From NCBI RefSeq assembly GCF_040760075.1, contig NZ_CP142884.1, positions 1,674,001-1,738,000 on the forward strand: a DNA stretch of 64,000 nt, in the 5' to 3' direction. Under the pieces are notes generated by a model, which did not search any database, had not been told where the DNA came from, and was given only the letters and a program-made list of their open reading frames with translations. This DNA comes from Sphingobacterium sp. R2. Its GTDB lineage: Bacteria > Bacteroidota > Bacteroidia > Sphingobacteriales > Sphingobacteriaceae. Below are positions 19,595-29,916 of the stretch, piece by piece. How positions within the stretch are numbered: the stretch's first letter is position 1; each line of letters starts with the position of its first letter. Both the position numbers and the translations under genes were made by a program.

Positions 19595-22500
19595 ATGCAA
19601 TTTAAGATATTTTATAACAGCTGCATGCTGTTGATATTGTGTGTGTTTCTTTCGGCGAAGGTTTTTGCGCAGACAGTCATTATGTCGGGTAAGGTAACAG
19701 ATAACAAAGGAAGGCCGTTGGCTGGCGTCACAGTACGTTTTGGCAAATCTGGAAAAGAGGCAACCTCGACAAATTCCTCCGGGGCATTTAGCTTAACGAC
19801 AGCAACAGGTACTTCGGTTGCCTTTCGATTAATTGGTTATGATGGAGCCACTATGACGGTGCGGTCCGACCGAAATGTAATCGTTCAATTAAAAGAGATC
19901 GATAATCAAATGGATGAAGTTGTTGTTAGGGGGTATGTGAAGCGTCCAAGAGAGACAACTACAGGGTCCTCGACTAAGATCAGTGGAAAAGAAATTCAAG
20001 ATATTCCATCGGCCAATGTAGAAAATTTGCTTCAAGGCAAGGTTGCAGGGTTAAATATACAGGTAAATACCGGAGCACCGGGATTTAGAGGATCCACACA
20101 GATCCGTGGACTTTCGACCATCAGTGTGACAGGTAGCGGTGATCAGTCATTTCTAACCCCCACCTCACCGTTGTATGTGATCGATGGCGTACCAATGGAT
20201 GCGGATAGAGCCAATGAACTTGGATTAAGCCAGCAGGGGCCAGGAATCAGTCCATTGTCATTAATTCCTCCTGAGGATATCGAAAGTATAGAGGTGCTGA
20301 AAGATGCGCAGGCTACATCGCTATATGGATCGTTGGCTGCCTATGGTGTGATCATTATCAATACGAAACGTGGTAATTCTGAGGTTCCCAGAGTAAGGTA
20401 TACGGGTAATTTCTTCTTGAAAACGCCACCCCAGTTACGTCCAACTTTGGGAGGAAATCTAGAACGCCGTTTAAAACTATTGCAGATCTACGGAAATGCG
20501 TTGTCGCAGGATGACCTGGACCGAATTTCACAAACACCCATGTTGTCGGATAGTTTGAACGCTTATTATAATAATTCAACCAATTGGCAGGACCTATTTT
20601 ATGCTACAACCTATAACCAAACGCATAATGTCGCAATTGATGGTGGGAACCAGAAGTTAAACTATAAGGCGAACCTGAATTATTATAATGAAAATGGTAT
20701 TATCAAAAATACGGGTTTTGATCGCTATATGACCAATATGCGATTTGAATATTATCCCAACGAGAAATTTAAGTTTACAGCGCAGATAAGTGCTTCACTT
20801 GGCTCAAAAAGTAAGGGGAACGGGTTAGGTATTTTACAATCTGGTGTGGCAACAAACGGGATGACATCAACGTTGTTGCCTGGTCCGTCTTTTTATCTGG
20901 CATCCTCAGGATATAATTCAGCATTGAAGACCCGAAATGATAATTCGTCTAAATCGATCAAGCCTTTCATTGAAGCATCCTATGAAATTATTCCGGGTTT
21001 GCGGGCAACAACAACAATGAGTTATGAGTCTACTTCCGATAATGAAAACACGTTTACACCGGCGGCAGCAAATGGTCAATTTGCACAAATCTATGCTTAT
21101 TATGGTCGATACAATTCATTGTATAATAGAAACTCTATCAATTATAGTCGCACGTTTAATGAAAAGCATACCGTATTTTTCAATCTATTCAATGAGATTC
21201 GAACCTTGGAAAAACAAGCAAATGCAACCTTACAGGCCCGTACACCAAATGATCAATTTGAAGGACCCCTTGGATTTGATGGCTATTTTTCCAAAGGAGG
21301 AGGATTATTGCGCCGTGGATTCGGAAAAGAAAGAGGATTATCTTTTGCAATCGCTGGGACTTACGATTACATGAAGAAATATGTGATAGACCTCTCTTAC
21401 AGAATGGATGGGTCGTCACAGAATGGATTTGGAAACCTGTATACCAAAAATCCTGCTGTTGGTCTTCGATGGAATGCCTATCATGAGAATTTCTTGAGCG
21501 ATGTGGACTGGATTAATTTGCTCTCCATTCGAACCAGTTGGGGGGTGAATGTTATGCCGAATAGTACCTTGGAGCGCGTTTACGGAAAATACGATATTGC
21601 AGGAAGCTATAATGATAAGATAGGCATCGGAATCAATTATGAACAAATTCCAAATCCTGATCTAAAACCGACAACAACAAGCCAGTATAACTTAGGTTTG
21701 GACCTCGCTTTCTTTCAAAATAGATTTGAATTGACTTATGACACGTATTATAAGAAAGTAAACAATATTCTATTTGAAGAACTACTTTCTTCGTCGCTAG
21801 GCTTTGAAAAGGTAAATAGCAACTCAGCTGCCATTGCCAATTATGGACATGAGTTATCTGTCATGTTAAGGCCTTTGACTGAAGGTCGTTTTACCATGTC
21901 CATAGGGGTGAACGGAGCCTATAACCGGGATGTTTTGTTAAAACTACCTGAGCACTATGGTGGGCAATTTGTTCGTTGGGAAAACATTGATAAATATAAG
22001 CAACATGTTGTTTTCAGGGTGGGAACTTCAACGATGTCTAATTACATGTTATTAAATCGAGGTGTATATAGCACCGATGCAGATGTACCTGTTGATCCGG
22101 CGACCGGACGACGTTATCGAATGGCCAATGGTACTGAATTTCAGGCTGGGGATCCAATTTTTGCAGATTTAGATGGTAACTATGTTTTAGATGAAAATGA
22201 CTATGCCCGTACGGGGAATTCTCAACCTTTGATCACCGGTGGTATGCAATTGAATTTTAATTACAATCATGAAACCCTTGGATCTTTCGGTTTGAACTTA
22301 TATGCATCCTATACCGCAAAACGTACCATCTTGAACAATGCCCTCGCAGAGCGATTGCAATTGATGAGTGATCCCTATGGTGATAGGACTGTAGTTCCTT
22401 TAGATGATATTAATATGTGGATGAAACCCGGCGATATTGCAAAGTATCCTTATGCTTACGATTTCAGAAGATACTCAAGTGTTAATCCGTTTCGGATGGA

Positions 22501-22753
22501 TCAAGATCTTTGGGCTGAAGATGGGTCTTATTTTAAGTTAAATAGTGTGACGCTCTCTTACATGTTTACAAAAAATGCTATCAGAAGATATGGACTTGAG
22601 CGTCTACGGGTATATGTTTCGGCTGAAAATATAAACACATTCTCCAAGTACAGTGGACCTAATCCCGAAAATGTAAGCACGATGGGTAGGGATGCTTCTG
22701 GTGGTTATCCTGTACCTAGGCAATATAATGTTGGTGTTAATATTGATTTTTAA
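19595..22753 (+). CDS. SusC/RagA-type TonB-dependent receptor, second pair
   Basis: A full-length 1052-residue SusC-like outer-membrane importer. The ATG at 19595 gives a clean signal peptide ending KVFAQ. Next is a carboxypeptidase-regulatory-like domain (VIMSGKVTDNKGRPLAGVTV, about 30-110), then the plug with VVRGYVKRPRETTTGSSTKI, VAGLNIQVN, LYVIDGVPMD and IEVLKDAQATSLYGSLAAYG, and the barrel ending QYNVGVNIDF. Unlike the first SusC of this operon it keeps the N-terminal extension and an intact frame. It lies 12 bp after the DUF5007-like gene and 12 bp before its SusD. Confidence 0.96.
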   Translation: MQFKIFYNSCMLLILCVFLSAKVFAQTVIMSGKVTDNKGRPLAGVTVRFGKSGKEATSTNSSGAFSLTTATGTSVAFRLIGYDGATMTVRSDRNVIVQLKEIDNQMDEVVVRGYVKRPRETTTGSSTKISGKEIQDIPSANVENLLQGKVAGLNIQVNTGAPGFRGSTQIRGLSTISVTGSGDQSFLTPTSPLYVIDGVPMDADRANELGLSQQGPGISPLSLIPPEDIESIEVLKDAQATSLYGSLAAYGVIIINTKRGNSEVPRVRYTGNFFLKTPPQLRPTLGGNLERRLKLLQIYGNALSQDDLDRISQTPMLSDSLNAYYNNSTNWQDLFYATTYNQTHNVAIDGGNQKLNYKANLNYYNENGIIKNTGFDRYMTNMRFEYYPNEKFKFTAQISASLGSKSKGNGLGILQSGVATNGMTSTLLPGPSFYLASSGYNSALKTRNDNSSKSIKPFIEASYEIIPGLRATTTMSYESTSDNENTFTPAAANGQFAQIYAYYGRYNSLYNRNSINYSRTFNEKHTVFFNLFNEIRTLEKQANATLQARTPNDQFEGPLGFDGYFSKGGGLLRRGFGKERGLSFAIAGTYDYMKKYVIDLSYRMDGSSQNGFGNLYTKNPAVGLRWNAYHENFLSDVDWINLLSIRTSWGVNVMPNSTLERVYGKYDIAGSYNDKIGIGINYEQIPNPDLKPTTTSQYNLGLDLAFFQNRFELTYDTYYKKVNNILFEELLSSSLGFEKVNSNSAAIANYGHELSVMLRPLTEGRFTMSIGVNGAYNRDVLLKLPEHYGGQFVRWENIDKYKQHVVFRVGTSTMSNYMLLNRGVYSTDADVPVDPATGRRYRMANGTEFQAGDPIFADLDGNYVLDENDYARTGNSQPLITGGMQLNFNYNHETLGSFGLNLYASYTAKRTILNNALAERLQLMSDPYGDRTVVPLDDINMWMKPGDIAKYPYAYDFRRYSSVNPFRMDQDLWAEDGSYFKLNSVTLSYMFTKNAIRRYGLERLRVYVSAENINTFSKYSGPNPENVSTMGRDASGGYPVPRQYNVGVNIDF

Positions 22754-22765
22754 TCGAGCTGTATT

Positions 22766-24313
22766 ATGAAAATAAAAGGAAATATAGGAAGAATAGCGTT
22801 TGTCATATGTCTATGTACAACCGTCATGATGGGCTGTAAGAAATTTCTGACGGTGGAGCCGATTGACAGGCTTACGGGCAACAATTTCTATCAGTCAAAG
22901 GAGGATGTAGAAGCAAATATAGCACGTATCTACAGTCAATTTTTTGAAAAACTGAACGAGTCATGGGTAATCGGTGCCATTGGCGAGGCGAGGTCGGGAG
23001 AAATTTTTCCCTCCCCTACAGCTGGAACGGATCGCATGATACTTCGCGATCTGGGAACCAACGACATGAATGCCGTTTATAACAATACATTGAGTGGCGG
23101 TCGGTCAAGTGGTTACGCAATGTATCGGGTTTCTATCTGGGATACCTATTATAAAGTAATTCAGAGCTGCAATATACTAATTTCAAAATTGGATGAGGGA
23201 ATTCCAGGTTTATCTGCCGCAGATAAAGACCGTTATAAAGCCGAAGCTACTTTTATGCGTTGCCTGAGTTATTTCTGGATGGTACGTCTGTATGGGGATG
23301 TGGTTTACTATACGGATGCTTACTTCGCAAAGCAACTCCCACGTGAAGATATGGTTTCTGTTATTAGTAAAAGTATCGATGACTTGGAATCTGTTAAAGA
23401 TATGATGCCATGGACATTTGGGGAAGCTTCACAGCGTGGTGCGCGGGCAAGCCGAGGAAGCATTATCGCGCTGTTGATGCATATGAAGATGTGGAATGCG
23501 AATTTTGACTCGGCTAATGCCACGAAGTATTACGACAGTGTAGCAAGCCTTGGAAAGGAGCTGCGTGCGAGTGGTGTGCATCATTTGTACAAACTCACCC
23601 CGGAGGAATGGGCTAAGGTCTCAAAAGGACGCACGGAAGAATCGTTATTTGAATTCTACCGAACAATCAATTATAATGATCAGAACAATGCCTATGCGCC
23701 TTTGTGGGATCATTTTTTACGTTGGCCATATAAGTTCCCCCGCTATAACCAACAATTTAGCATTGCTTATTATTCCTCCATTTTTATGTCTCGGATTTAT
23801 CCGTTAAATGGTCCTGCAGATAAGCGAAAAGAACTTTGGTATGAGGATATGTATGCGAATGATGGATTATTTGTTTTAAAGAAATTTGCAGCCAATGTCT
23901 TTGCTTCGGGTAATGAGGACTCAAATCCGGATAATACATTTATGATATTTCGCTATGCTGATGCGCTATTATTGGAGGCTGAAGCGCTGGCTAATTTAGG
24001 TGGCGCGCGCGAGGCCGAGGCAATCACAGTGCTTAATATAGTTCGAGATCGGGCAGAGGCTCCACGCTATGCCGGTGGCGGTACTGATCTGAAGAATTTT
24101 ATTTTCGAAGAGCGTTGTCGTGAATTGATCGGAGAAGGGGTGAGATATTTTGATCTGATCCGGACGCGAAGGATACTCAATCCACAATGGACCATGAATC
24201 CCATGACAATTGACCAGTATAACCGTCGTGCATGGACCTGGCCTTTGGATGCTTCGGCCAAAAATTTTAATTCAAAGATCGTGTTGAACGATTATTGGAC
24301 AGGAGGAAATTAA
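22766..24313 (+). CDS. SusD/RagB-type lipoprotein paired with the SusC at 19595
   Basis: A 515-residue SusD-like lipoprotein, lipobox MMGC (Cys24), followed by KKFLTVEPIDRLTGNNFYQSKED, a typical SusD N-terminus. The C-terminal part has RYADALLLEAEALANLGG, and ERCRELIGEGVRYFDLIRTRR, the conserved helix with the R-E-L-x-x-E-G-x-R pattern. It should form the hinged lid over the 1052-residue barrel encoded upstream. Confidence 0.95.
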   Translation: MKIKGNIGRIAFVICLCTTVMMGCKKFLTVEPIDRLTGNNFYQSKEDVEANIARIYSQFFEKLNESWVIGAIGEARSGEIFPSPTAGTDRMILRDLGTNDMNAVYNNTLSGGRSSGYAMYRVSIWDTYYKVIQSCNILISKLDEGIPGLSAADKDRYKAEATFMRCLSYFWMVRLYGDVVYYTDAYFAKQLPREDMVSVISKSIDDLESVKDMMPWTFGEASQRGARASRGSIIALLMHMKMWNANFDSANATKYYDSVASLGKELRASGVHHLYKLTPEEWAKVSKGRTEESLFEFYRTINYNDQNNAYAPLWDHFLRWPYKFPRYNQQFSIAYYSSIFMSRIYPLNGPADKRKELWYEDMYANDGLFVLKKFAANVFASGNEDSNPDNTFMIFRYADALLLEAEALANLGGAREAEAITVLNIVRDRAEAPRYAGGGTDLKNFIFEERCRELIGEGVRYFDLIRTRRILNPQWTMNPMTIDQYNRRAWTWPLDASAKNFNSKIVLNDYWTGGN

Positions 24314-24324
24314 ATCAGTTTATT

Positions 24325-25086
24325 ATGAGAAAAGCTAAGATAATAGGATATGCGTTGCTAACGATGTTACTTTTTGCCACAGTATCATGCAAAAAGGATG
24401 CATATTATAAAGATGGTGGATTGGCACAGGCAAAATTTGATGGTTCCATTATGGATTATCTGGATTCCAAACCGCGGGAATTTGATTCGATTGCCAAAAT
24501 TATTAGGTTGGCAGGTTTAGAGGAAGATTTTAAGACCAAGGAATTTACTTTTTTTGCCCCGAGAGATGAGAATATAAAGAAGATGATCGGTCAAGCTAAG
24601 TCAAATGTGCCCGGCAATCAATCTAGCGTGAACTGGCTGCTTTATAATTTGGGACGCGATACCATCAAAACTTTGGCAGACGTAGATAGTGCTATTTGGC
24701 GTAAATATTTATTGCGTTATATGTTCAATAATAAGCGAAAATTAATGGATTATCCTCAGATTGATTTTGATTTGCTAAATGTCTATAAAGGCCAAAATTA
24801 CACCTCATTTGCAAATACAGTTTCTAACATAGGTGTTGTCTATAACGACGCCATAAATGACTCTGACAAGAACAATATTACCCGGTTGAAATATATGGGG
24901 TATAGACAATTGTATATTTCATACATTCCAGATATCAGCAGGCCAAACGAATGGCGTTCATGTCCCGTTGCCTCATCAGATATCCAGCCGGATAATGGGG
25001 TTGTCCATGTAATTGATTATACCAAAGCGCAGTTTGGATTCAATCAGAGTGATATTCTGTTAGATATATTAGAAAGTAAGCGTTAA
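24325..25086 (+). CDS. fasciclin-domain lipoprotein
   Basis: A 253-residue lipoprotein; the ATG at 24325 gives the signal peptide and lipobox TVSC (Cys22). The rest is one divergent FAS1 domain: IMDYLDSKPREFDSIAKIIRLAGL, EFTFFAPRDENIKKMI near 75-90, and the closing PDNGVVHVIDY near 230-240. It parallels the N-terminal domain of the lipoprotein at 17345 but lacks the discoidin module. Each SusCD pair in this operon is therefore followed by its own fasciclin lipoprotein, which suggests a fixed working unit of SusC, SusD and FAS1. Confidence 0.8.
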   Translation: MRKAKIIGYALLTMLLFATVSCKKDAYYKDGGLAQAKFDGSIMDYLDSKPREFDSIAKIIRLAGLEEDFKTKEFTFFAPRDENIKKMIGQAKSNVPGNQSSVNWLLYNLGRDTIKTLADVDSAIWRKYLLRYMFNNKRKLMDYPQIDFDLLNVYKGQNYTSFANTVSNIGVVYNDAINDSDKNNITRLKYMGYRQLYISYIPDISRPNEWRSCPVASSDIQPDNGVVHVIDYTKAQFGFNQSDILLDILESKR

Positions 25087-25113
25087 TAGCAATAAGCAGT
25101 TGTAATTTAAATT

Positions 25114-26739
25114 ATGAAAGTTATGTACAATACGATTTGGAAATATACATCCCTATTGTTCTTTATTGCTCTTTTTTGGGGTTGTAATAAGAATAATAAG
25201 ATGTTTTCAGCTCCATACGAGGAGGGTCTTCCGCCATTGGGTATAGAAATTAATCCAACCGATAAAATGCAACCCGAATCGGGTAAAACAGGAGTCGAGA
25301 CCATCATGCGAATTAAAGGCTTGGATAAGTATAAAGATAAGGCTATCATTCGATTTAACGGCGAAAAAGCACAGGTTGTCGAGCTAACGGCAGATTATGT
25401 AAAGCTGAAAGTTCCACCTTTTGCCAGTACAGGAGTGCTTTCTGTTGCCATTGACGATATTGTCTTTTTCGGGCCACAATTTACGGTTTTAGGAAATGTA
25501 TCAATCGATCAAACTTTTCAAGTGGGGGTTGGAACAAATAATACCGTTTCTGATGTTCTTTTTTTGGAAGATGGTAAAATGATCTTTACAGGATCTTTTA
25601 CAAATTATAATAATAAAGGATCGATACGGCCAATTAACCGTCTTGTCAGGACGTTTGCAGATGGAACCTATGATGCAAGCTTTCGCATAGGTACCGGGGC
25701 AAATAACTCGCTAAACAGTATCTTAAAATTAGGGAATTACTATTTTTTGGCAGGTTCTTTTTCGGGGTATGGACAGCGAAACTCAGATATCAGCAATCTA
25801 ACGCGAATTTATACCACTGGCGCTATCGATACGATGGGTATTAAACCGTTTAGACGTCCTGGGCAAAGTGATACGTTGAAGTATTATCCGACATTTAACG
25901 GAGGGTTTGATGGTAATATCGGTAATATTTACGAATCGGAGGGGAAAATTTTAGCAACAGGCAATTTTAGATACTATATCCGCCGGACCTATGATAAGCC
26001 CAACCGGCTTGAAACTAGGGACACAATTATCTTGGATAGTACAGAAATCAGACATATCGCCCGGTTGAATTTAGACGGCTCGTTGGATAAGTCCTTTAGA
26101 TTTGGGTCAGACGGAAAAGCAATGGCTGGTGGAAATGGGGCCGTAGCCACGGTCTTTCATACGAATGGCCCCTTGAAAGGCAAAATTCTAGTGTATGGTT
26201 CTTTCAACAGGTTCGATGGACAACCCAAAGGATATATCACCCGATTGAATGCTGATGGAACATTGGACGCCACATTTAACCCAGGTGGTGTTGGAGCCGA
26301 CTACAATGTCTCCTCGGTTACTTACAATAGTGTAACAAATAAATACATAGTCGTTGGAAACTTCAGTAAATATAACGGAGTATCGGCAATAAAAGTTATC
26401 ATGTTGAATCCAAATGGAACAGTGGACCCAACGTTTCAGGCGAAGACCTTTGATGGTGGAAACCCTTTCTATGCGATGCAATTGAATGACGGTTTAATCG
26501 TAGTTTCTGGAGATTTTTCGCGTTATAGTAATATTGCCCGAAATGGTTTTATGATCCTGAATCCGAACGGTGAATTGAATGGAGATTATAATTCTTCTGG
26601 TTATTTCTCTGGTTATATCAATAAAGTTGTTGAGACAAAAACAGAGGATGGTAAACGCGCATTACTTTTAATGGGCTTTTTTAGCCGCTTTAATAATGAA
26701 GAAGTACATAATCTGATTCGAATTAAATTGGAACAGTAA
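25114..26739 (+). CDS. DUF5008-like lipoprotein with delta-60 repeats
   Basis: A 541-residue lipoprotein (lipobox FWGC, Cys24). The N-terminal part (about 35-125) looks like an IPT/TIG-type Ig fold, with KAIIRFNGEKAQVVELTADY and TGVLSVAI; I associate it with DUF5008. The remaining 400 residues carry repeated units of the delta-60 repeat type, for example LNADGTLDATFNPGGVGADY followed by a YNSVTNKYIVVGNFSKYNG-like unit, and MLNPNGTVDPTFQAK. Such repeats build a beta-propeller-like fold. No catalytic motif was seen. A surface binding or scaffold role is inferred from the operon, which otherwise codes for glycan capture. Confidence 0.65.
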   Translation: MKVMYNTIWKYTSLLFFIALFWGCNKNNKMFSAPYEEGLPPLGIEINPTDKMQPESGKTGVETIMRIKGLDKYKDKAIIRFNGEKAQVVELTADYVKLKVPPFASTGVLSVAIDDIVFFGPQFTVLGNVSIDQTFQVGVGTNNTVSDVLFLEDGKMIFTGSFTNYNNKGSIRPINRLVRTFADGTYDASFRIGTGANNSLNSILKLGNYYFLAGSFSGYGQRNSDISNLTRIYTTGAIDTMGIKPFRRPGQSDTLKYYPTFNGGFDGNIGNIYESEGKILATGNFRYYIRRTYDKPNRLETRDTIILDSTEIRHIARLNLDGSLDKSFRFGSDGKAMAGGNGAVATVFHTNGPLKGKILVYGSFNRFDGQPKGYITRLNADGTLDATFNPGGVGADYNVSSVTYNSVTNKYIVVGNFSKYNGVSAIKVIMLNPNGTVDPTFQAKTFDGGNPFYAMQLNDGLIVVSGDFSRYSNIARNGFMILNPNGELNGDYNSSGYFSGYINKVVETKTEDGKRALLLMGFFSRFNNEEVHNLIRIKLEQ

Positions 26740-26755
26740 CTTAAATTTTAAACTG

Positions 26756-28492
26756 ATGAGATCTCAAGCTAATTTTAAAAATATAGGCCGCTGGCTAATG
26801 CCTTTGATTATATTATCAATGCTCATATCCTGTAATGATGAATTCGGACGCCTGTTGCCTGATAATGAGGGGCAACAAGATACCGTTGACCTAGTATATG
26901 GCAAGCCAAAAGTACTCATGCTCATCGTGGACGGAGCAAGGGGAGAGTCTGTCCGGACGGCAAATATTCCAACGATGAATGGATTGCTCAACCATTCGAT
27001 TTATTCCTGGGTTTCGTTAAGTGAGGAGCATGACGATGCAACTGCTATGGGCGCCGATCTAGCCAGTATTATCACTGGGGTGAACCAAAATAAACATTTG
27101 GTCATTGGTGATAATTTTAAGAACAATAATTTTCAGACCTTTCCAACAGTCTATACAAGGGTCGCTGCAAATATGAAGAACCCTGAATTCAAAGTCTATA
27201 GCAGTTCTAAACTATTTGTTGAAAATCTTGCTCCTGTTGCGGTAGCTAAGTTGGAGAGTACCGACGAAGAGGTTGTCAATAGTGTTAAGGAAGGGTTAAA
27301 GCAACCGGAATTAACCTTGTTGACTGCCCATTTCACAGCGGTTGATAAGGCCGGAAAGGCCAGCGCCTATGACAATAGCAGCGCTATTTATAAATCCGCC
27401 ATAGAAAATTTCGATAAGCAGGTAGGGGAAGTTATTCAGGCCTTGGTGCAACGCCCAGCTTTTAAAAAAGAGAACTGGCTGGTGATCATCACTTCGAGTA
27501 AGGGAGGGCCTTTTGAAATTCCTCCTGCGCAGAATGACAATACAATTTTTAGTAATCCAAATGTGAATACCTTCACTATCTTTTACTCACCTAAATATAA
27601 TTCAAGGTATATCAATAAACCTTACTTGGGCAGTCGCTTTTCGGGAGATTTTATAAGATTTAAAGGCGGTGTCTACGCCGAGTTAACCGAAGGTGATAAT
27701 CCTATTTTCGATCTTGGTGATAAGGAAGAATTTACTATTGAATTAAAAGTTAAGAAGAATAAAGGGCCAAATAATACATACAAATTTCCCAATTACCCAT
27801 CTTTTATCGGCAAACGTGAGAAATGGGAATCAGGTGCACCAACAAATGGATGGATCATGGCTTTTAAAGATGATTATTGGATGTTCAACGGGCGCGGTCC
27901 GAACGGAAGTGGTGAGGTAAATGGTCCTAAATTGAACAACGCAACTTGGAATAATGTGACTATAGTCGGAGCCCTGACAAGCGAAGGTAAACGCATTGTG
28001 AAAACCTATACAAACGGTCTCCCGGGAAATGAGATGGACATAAGTTCGTGGGGAACGATTAGTAGTCCAGCTAAATTTAGGCTGGGGCTTTTAAACGGCG
28101 GAAGCAGTTGGAACCAAGGTGATTACTACCTGGCTGATGTACGGTTTTGGAAAGTAGCCTTGCCTTTGGCCGTCATTACGCAGTATAATTGTCAGGTTGG
28201 AGTAAGTGAAGAACATCCCTATTATCCGAATCTTGCGGCCAATTGGCCTATTGTGGGAACGGTTACTGATGGTGTACTTTATGACGATGGGCCTTATGGA
28301 AATACCTTAAAGATGGGCAATTCCACGTATGAAATTTCTAAGCTGAATGATTTTCTTTGCGCTCCGTCTGTTGAAACAATAAGTACGTTAGTACCGAAAA
28401 ATACTGATATAACCGCCCAGATATTTAGTTGGTTGCAAATTGCGCGACAGGAGAATTGGCAGTTAGATGGACGAGTTTGGGTTGATAAATAA
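26756..28492 (+). CDS. lipoprotein with degenerate alkaline-phosphatase-like domain, LamG and DUF4983-like region
   Basis: A 578-residue lipoprotein (Cys26). Residues about 50-285 follow the type I phosphodiesterase/alkaline-phosphatase superfamily plan: KVLMLIVDGARGE (Asp59), DDATAMGADLASIITG (Thr96, possible nucleophile), LLTAHFTAVDKAGKAS, and NWLVIITSSKGG. The usual D-x-x-G-H and D-H-G metal sites read DKAGK (197-201) and SSKGG (247-251), so the catalytic His and Asp residues are missing and the domain is probably inactive. Residues about 290-470 form a laminin-G/concanavalin-like domain with FTIELKVKKN and GDYYLADVRFWKVALP. The C-terminus fits the DUF4983 proteins of Sphingobacteriaceae. 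I infer a binding protein that reuses an enzyme fold. Confidence 0.65.
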   Translation: MRSQANFKNIGRWLMPLIILSMLISCNDEFGRLLPDNEGQQDTVDLVYGKPKVLMLIVDGARGESVRTANIPTMNGLLNHSIYSWVSLSEEHDDATAMGADLASIITGVNQNKHLVIGDNFKNNNFQTFPTVYTRVAANMKNPEFKVYSSSKLFVENLAPVAVAKLESTDEEVVNSVKEGLKQPELTLLTAHFTAVDKAGKASAYDNSSAIYKSAIENFDKQVGEVIQALVQRPAFKKENWLVIITSSKGGPFEIPPAQNDNTIFSNPNVNTFTIFYSPKYNSRYINKPYLGSRFSGDFIRFKGGVYAELTEGDNPIFDLGDKEEFTIELKVKKNKGPNNTYKFPNYPSFIGKREKWESGAPTNGWIMAFKDDYWMFNGRGPNGSGEVNGPKLNNATWNNVTIVGALTSEGKRIVKTYTNGLPGNEMDISSWGTISSPAKFRLGLLNGGSSWNQGDYYLADVRFWKVALPLAVITQYNCQVGVSEEHPYYPNLAANWPIVGTVTDGVLYDDGPYGNTLKMGNSTYEISKLNDFLCAPSVETISTLVPKNTDITAQIFSWLQIARQENWQLDGRVWVDK

Positions 28493-28509
28493 TCTTAAAA
28501 AAGCGAATT

Positions 28510-29880
28510 ATGAAAAGACTATTTTATTATATAACGATCATTTTGTTCTTAAGTCAATTGTTGGCTTGTTCAAAAGATAATTTAGAGGTATTTAATTTAC
28601 GGGAGGGTGCTCCTGCTCAAGTTATCGCTGAAGGTGGAGGCAATGATCTGATTAAAACAAATGATTATGTACAGGTTCCGATGAAAGTAAAATTGAGTAG
28701 TCCTGCGTCAAAGGCCTTTGATGTTGAACTTCAATTGAATACCGATACGGTGAATAAATTAATCCAATCAGGAACACTAAAAGAGGTGGTTACACTCCCC
28801 AATTCGGCATTTTCTTTTCCGAATATCGTGAAATTTCAATATGGTGCAGATACCACCTCTTTTTTATTAACAATTTCGCGAACAGAGATCGAACGTGTTT
28901 ACGGTAAAAAGTTTGCGTTGTCCTATAAATTATCCAATCCTGGAAAAGGTAATCAGCTGGGAAATCCCAGTAGCGTAATTGTAACGATGGACTCAAAGAA
29001 TCTGCTGACAGCAACAGATATCCATTATCTTTCGATAACAAATTCACCTGGCAATATTATTTTAGCAAGCGATCACAACAATTACAATACTACACCTTCA
29101 GGAATCGAGATACCAATCGGCGTTTCGTTAGCATCCTTTCCAAGTAAATTTTTTTATGTTGAAGTGCGGGGTACAACGGATTCAATTGCAACTTGGATAA
29201 CGAATAAGAAAGTACCCAAGAATACGATCGGTTTGCAGAATAATGAGTATGCGCTTCCTTCACGCGTGCAAGTATTAGGTAATAAGTCTGCAGCGGCATT
29301 CAATATATCGGTTCCTTGGGATGTTATTACCAAAAATAAAGAGAAGTTTCTCGCTGTAACGATCTATTTAAAGGATCCGTCCTTGCATGTCATCAATCCT
29401 CAGAAGAATTATACCACGATTTTAATTGATTGCGCAAAAGTCGTTGAATTTGATGTAACGGGAGAAGCAACACTATCGGTAAACCGGGATAATAATGGTG
29501 GTGCAAGTGCGGGTGAAGGTAGCTTAAAATTTGTGGACGACCTCACTAGTACCAAATTTTTGCAAAGTGCATTTACGGGCGATCTGCAGTGTACACTGAC
29601 GTTCACGCGAACGCTGAAAATTGGGGCATATACACTTACATCCGGAAATGATGCGATCGAGCGTGACCCAAAAAGTTGGTTTCTTGAGGGATCGTTAGAT
29701 GGTAAGAACTGGGTTACGATTGACACACGAACAAATGAGAGTTTCCCGAATAGAATTCAGACACGAAGATTTAATGTCCAAAAGCCGGGTATTTACAAAT
29801 TTTATCGTCTAAATATTACAGAAAATGTTGGAAGTAGCTTATTTCAATGTTCTGAATGGAGGATGATTGAATTTTTATAG
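28510..29880 (+). CDS. DUF1735-like lipoprotein with C-terminal discoidin-like module
   Basis: A 456-residue lipoprotein (lipobox LLAC, Cys20). Two tandem DUF1735-type beta domains cover about 30-165 and 170-310; they are recognised by YVQVPMKVKLSSPASKAFDV and again IPIGVSLASFPSKFFYVEV, each followed by a conserved beta pattern. Residues about 320-456 are a discoidin-like module with GNDAIERDPKSWFLEGSLDG and FYRLNI, clearly related to those in the lipoproteins at 17345 and 29917. Proteins of this build commonly accompany SusCD pairs as surface glycan-binding proteins. The ligand is unknown. Confidence 0.7.
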   Translation: MKRLFYYITIILFLSQLLACSKDNLEVFNLREGAPAQVIAEGGGNDLIKTNDYVQVPMKVKLSSPASKAFDVELQLNTDTVNKLIQSGTLKEVVTLPNSAFSFPNIVKFQYGADTTSFLLTISRTEIERVYGKKFALSYKLSNPGKGNQLGNPSSVIVTMDSKNLLTATDIHYLSITNSPGNIILASDHNNYNTTPSGIEIPIGVSLASFPSKFFYVEVRGTTDSIATWITNKKVPKNTIGLQNNEYALPSRVQVLGNKSAAAFNISVPWDVITKNKEKFLAVTIYLKDPSLHVINPQKNYTTILIDCAKVVEFDVTGEATLSVNRDNNGGASAGEGSLKFVDDLTSTKFLQSAFTGDLQCTLTFTRTLKIGAYTLTSGNDAIERDPKSWFLEGSLDGKNWVTIDTRTNESFPNRIQTRRFNVQKPGIYKFYRLNITENVGSSLFQCSEWRMIEFL

Positions 29881-29916
29881 ACGGAAGACAACACATGGTA
29901 TTACAACGATGAATTT

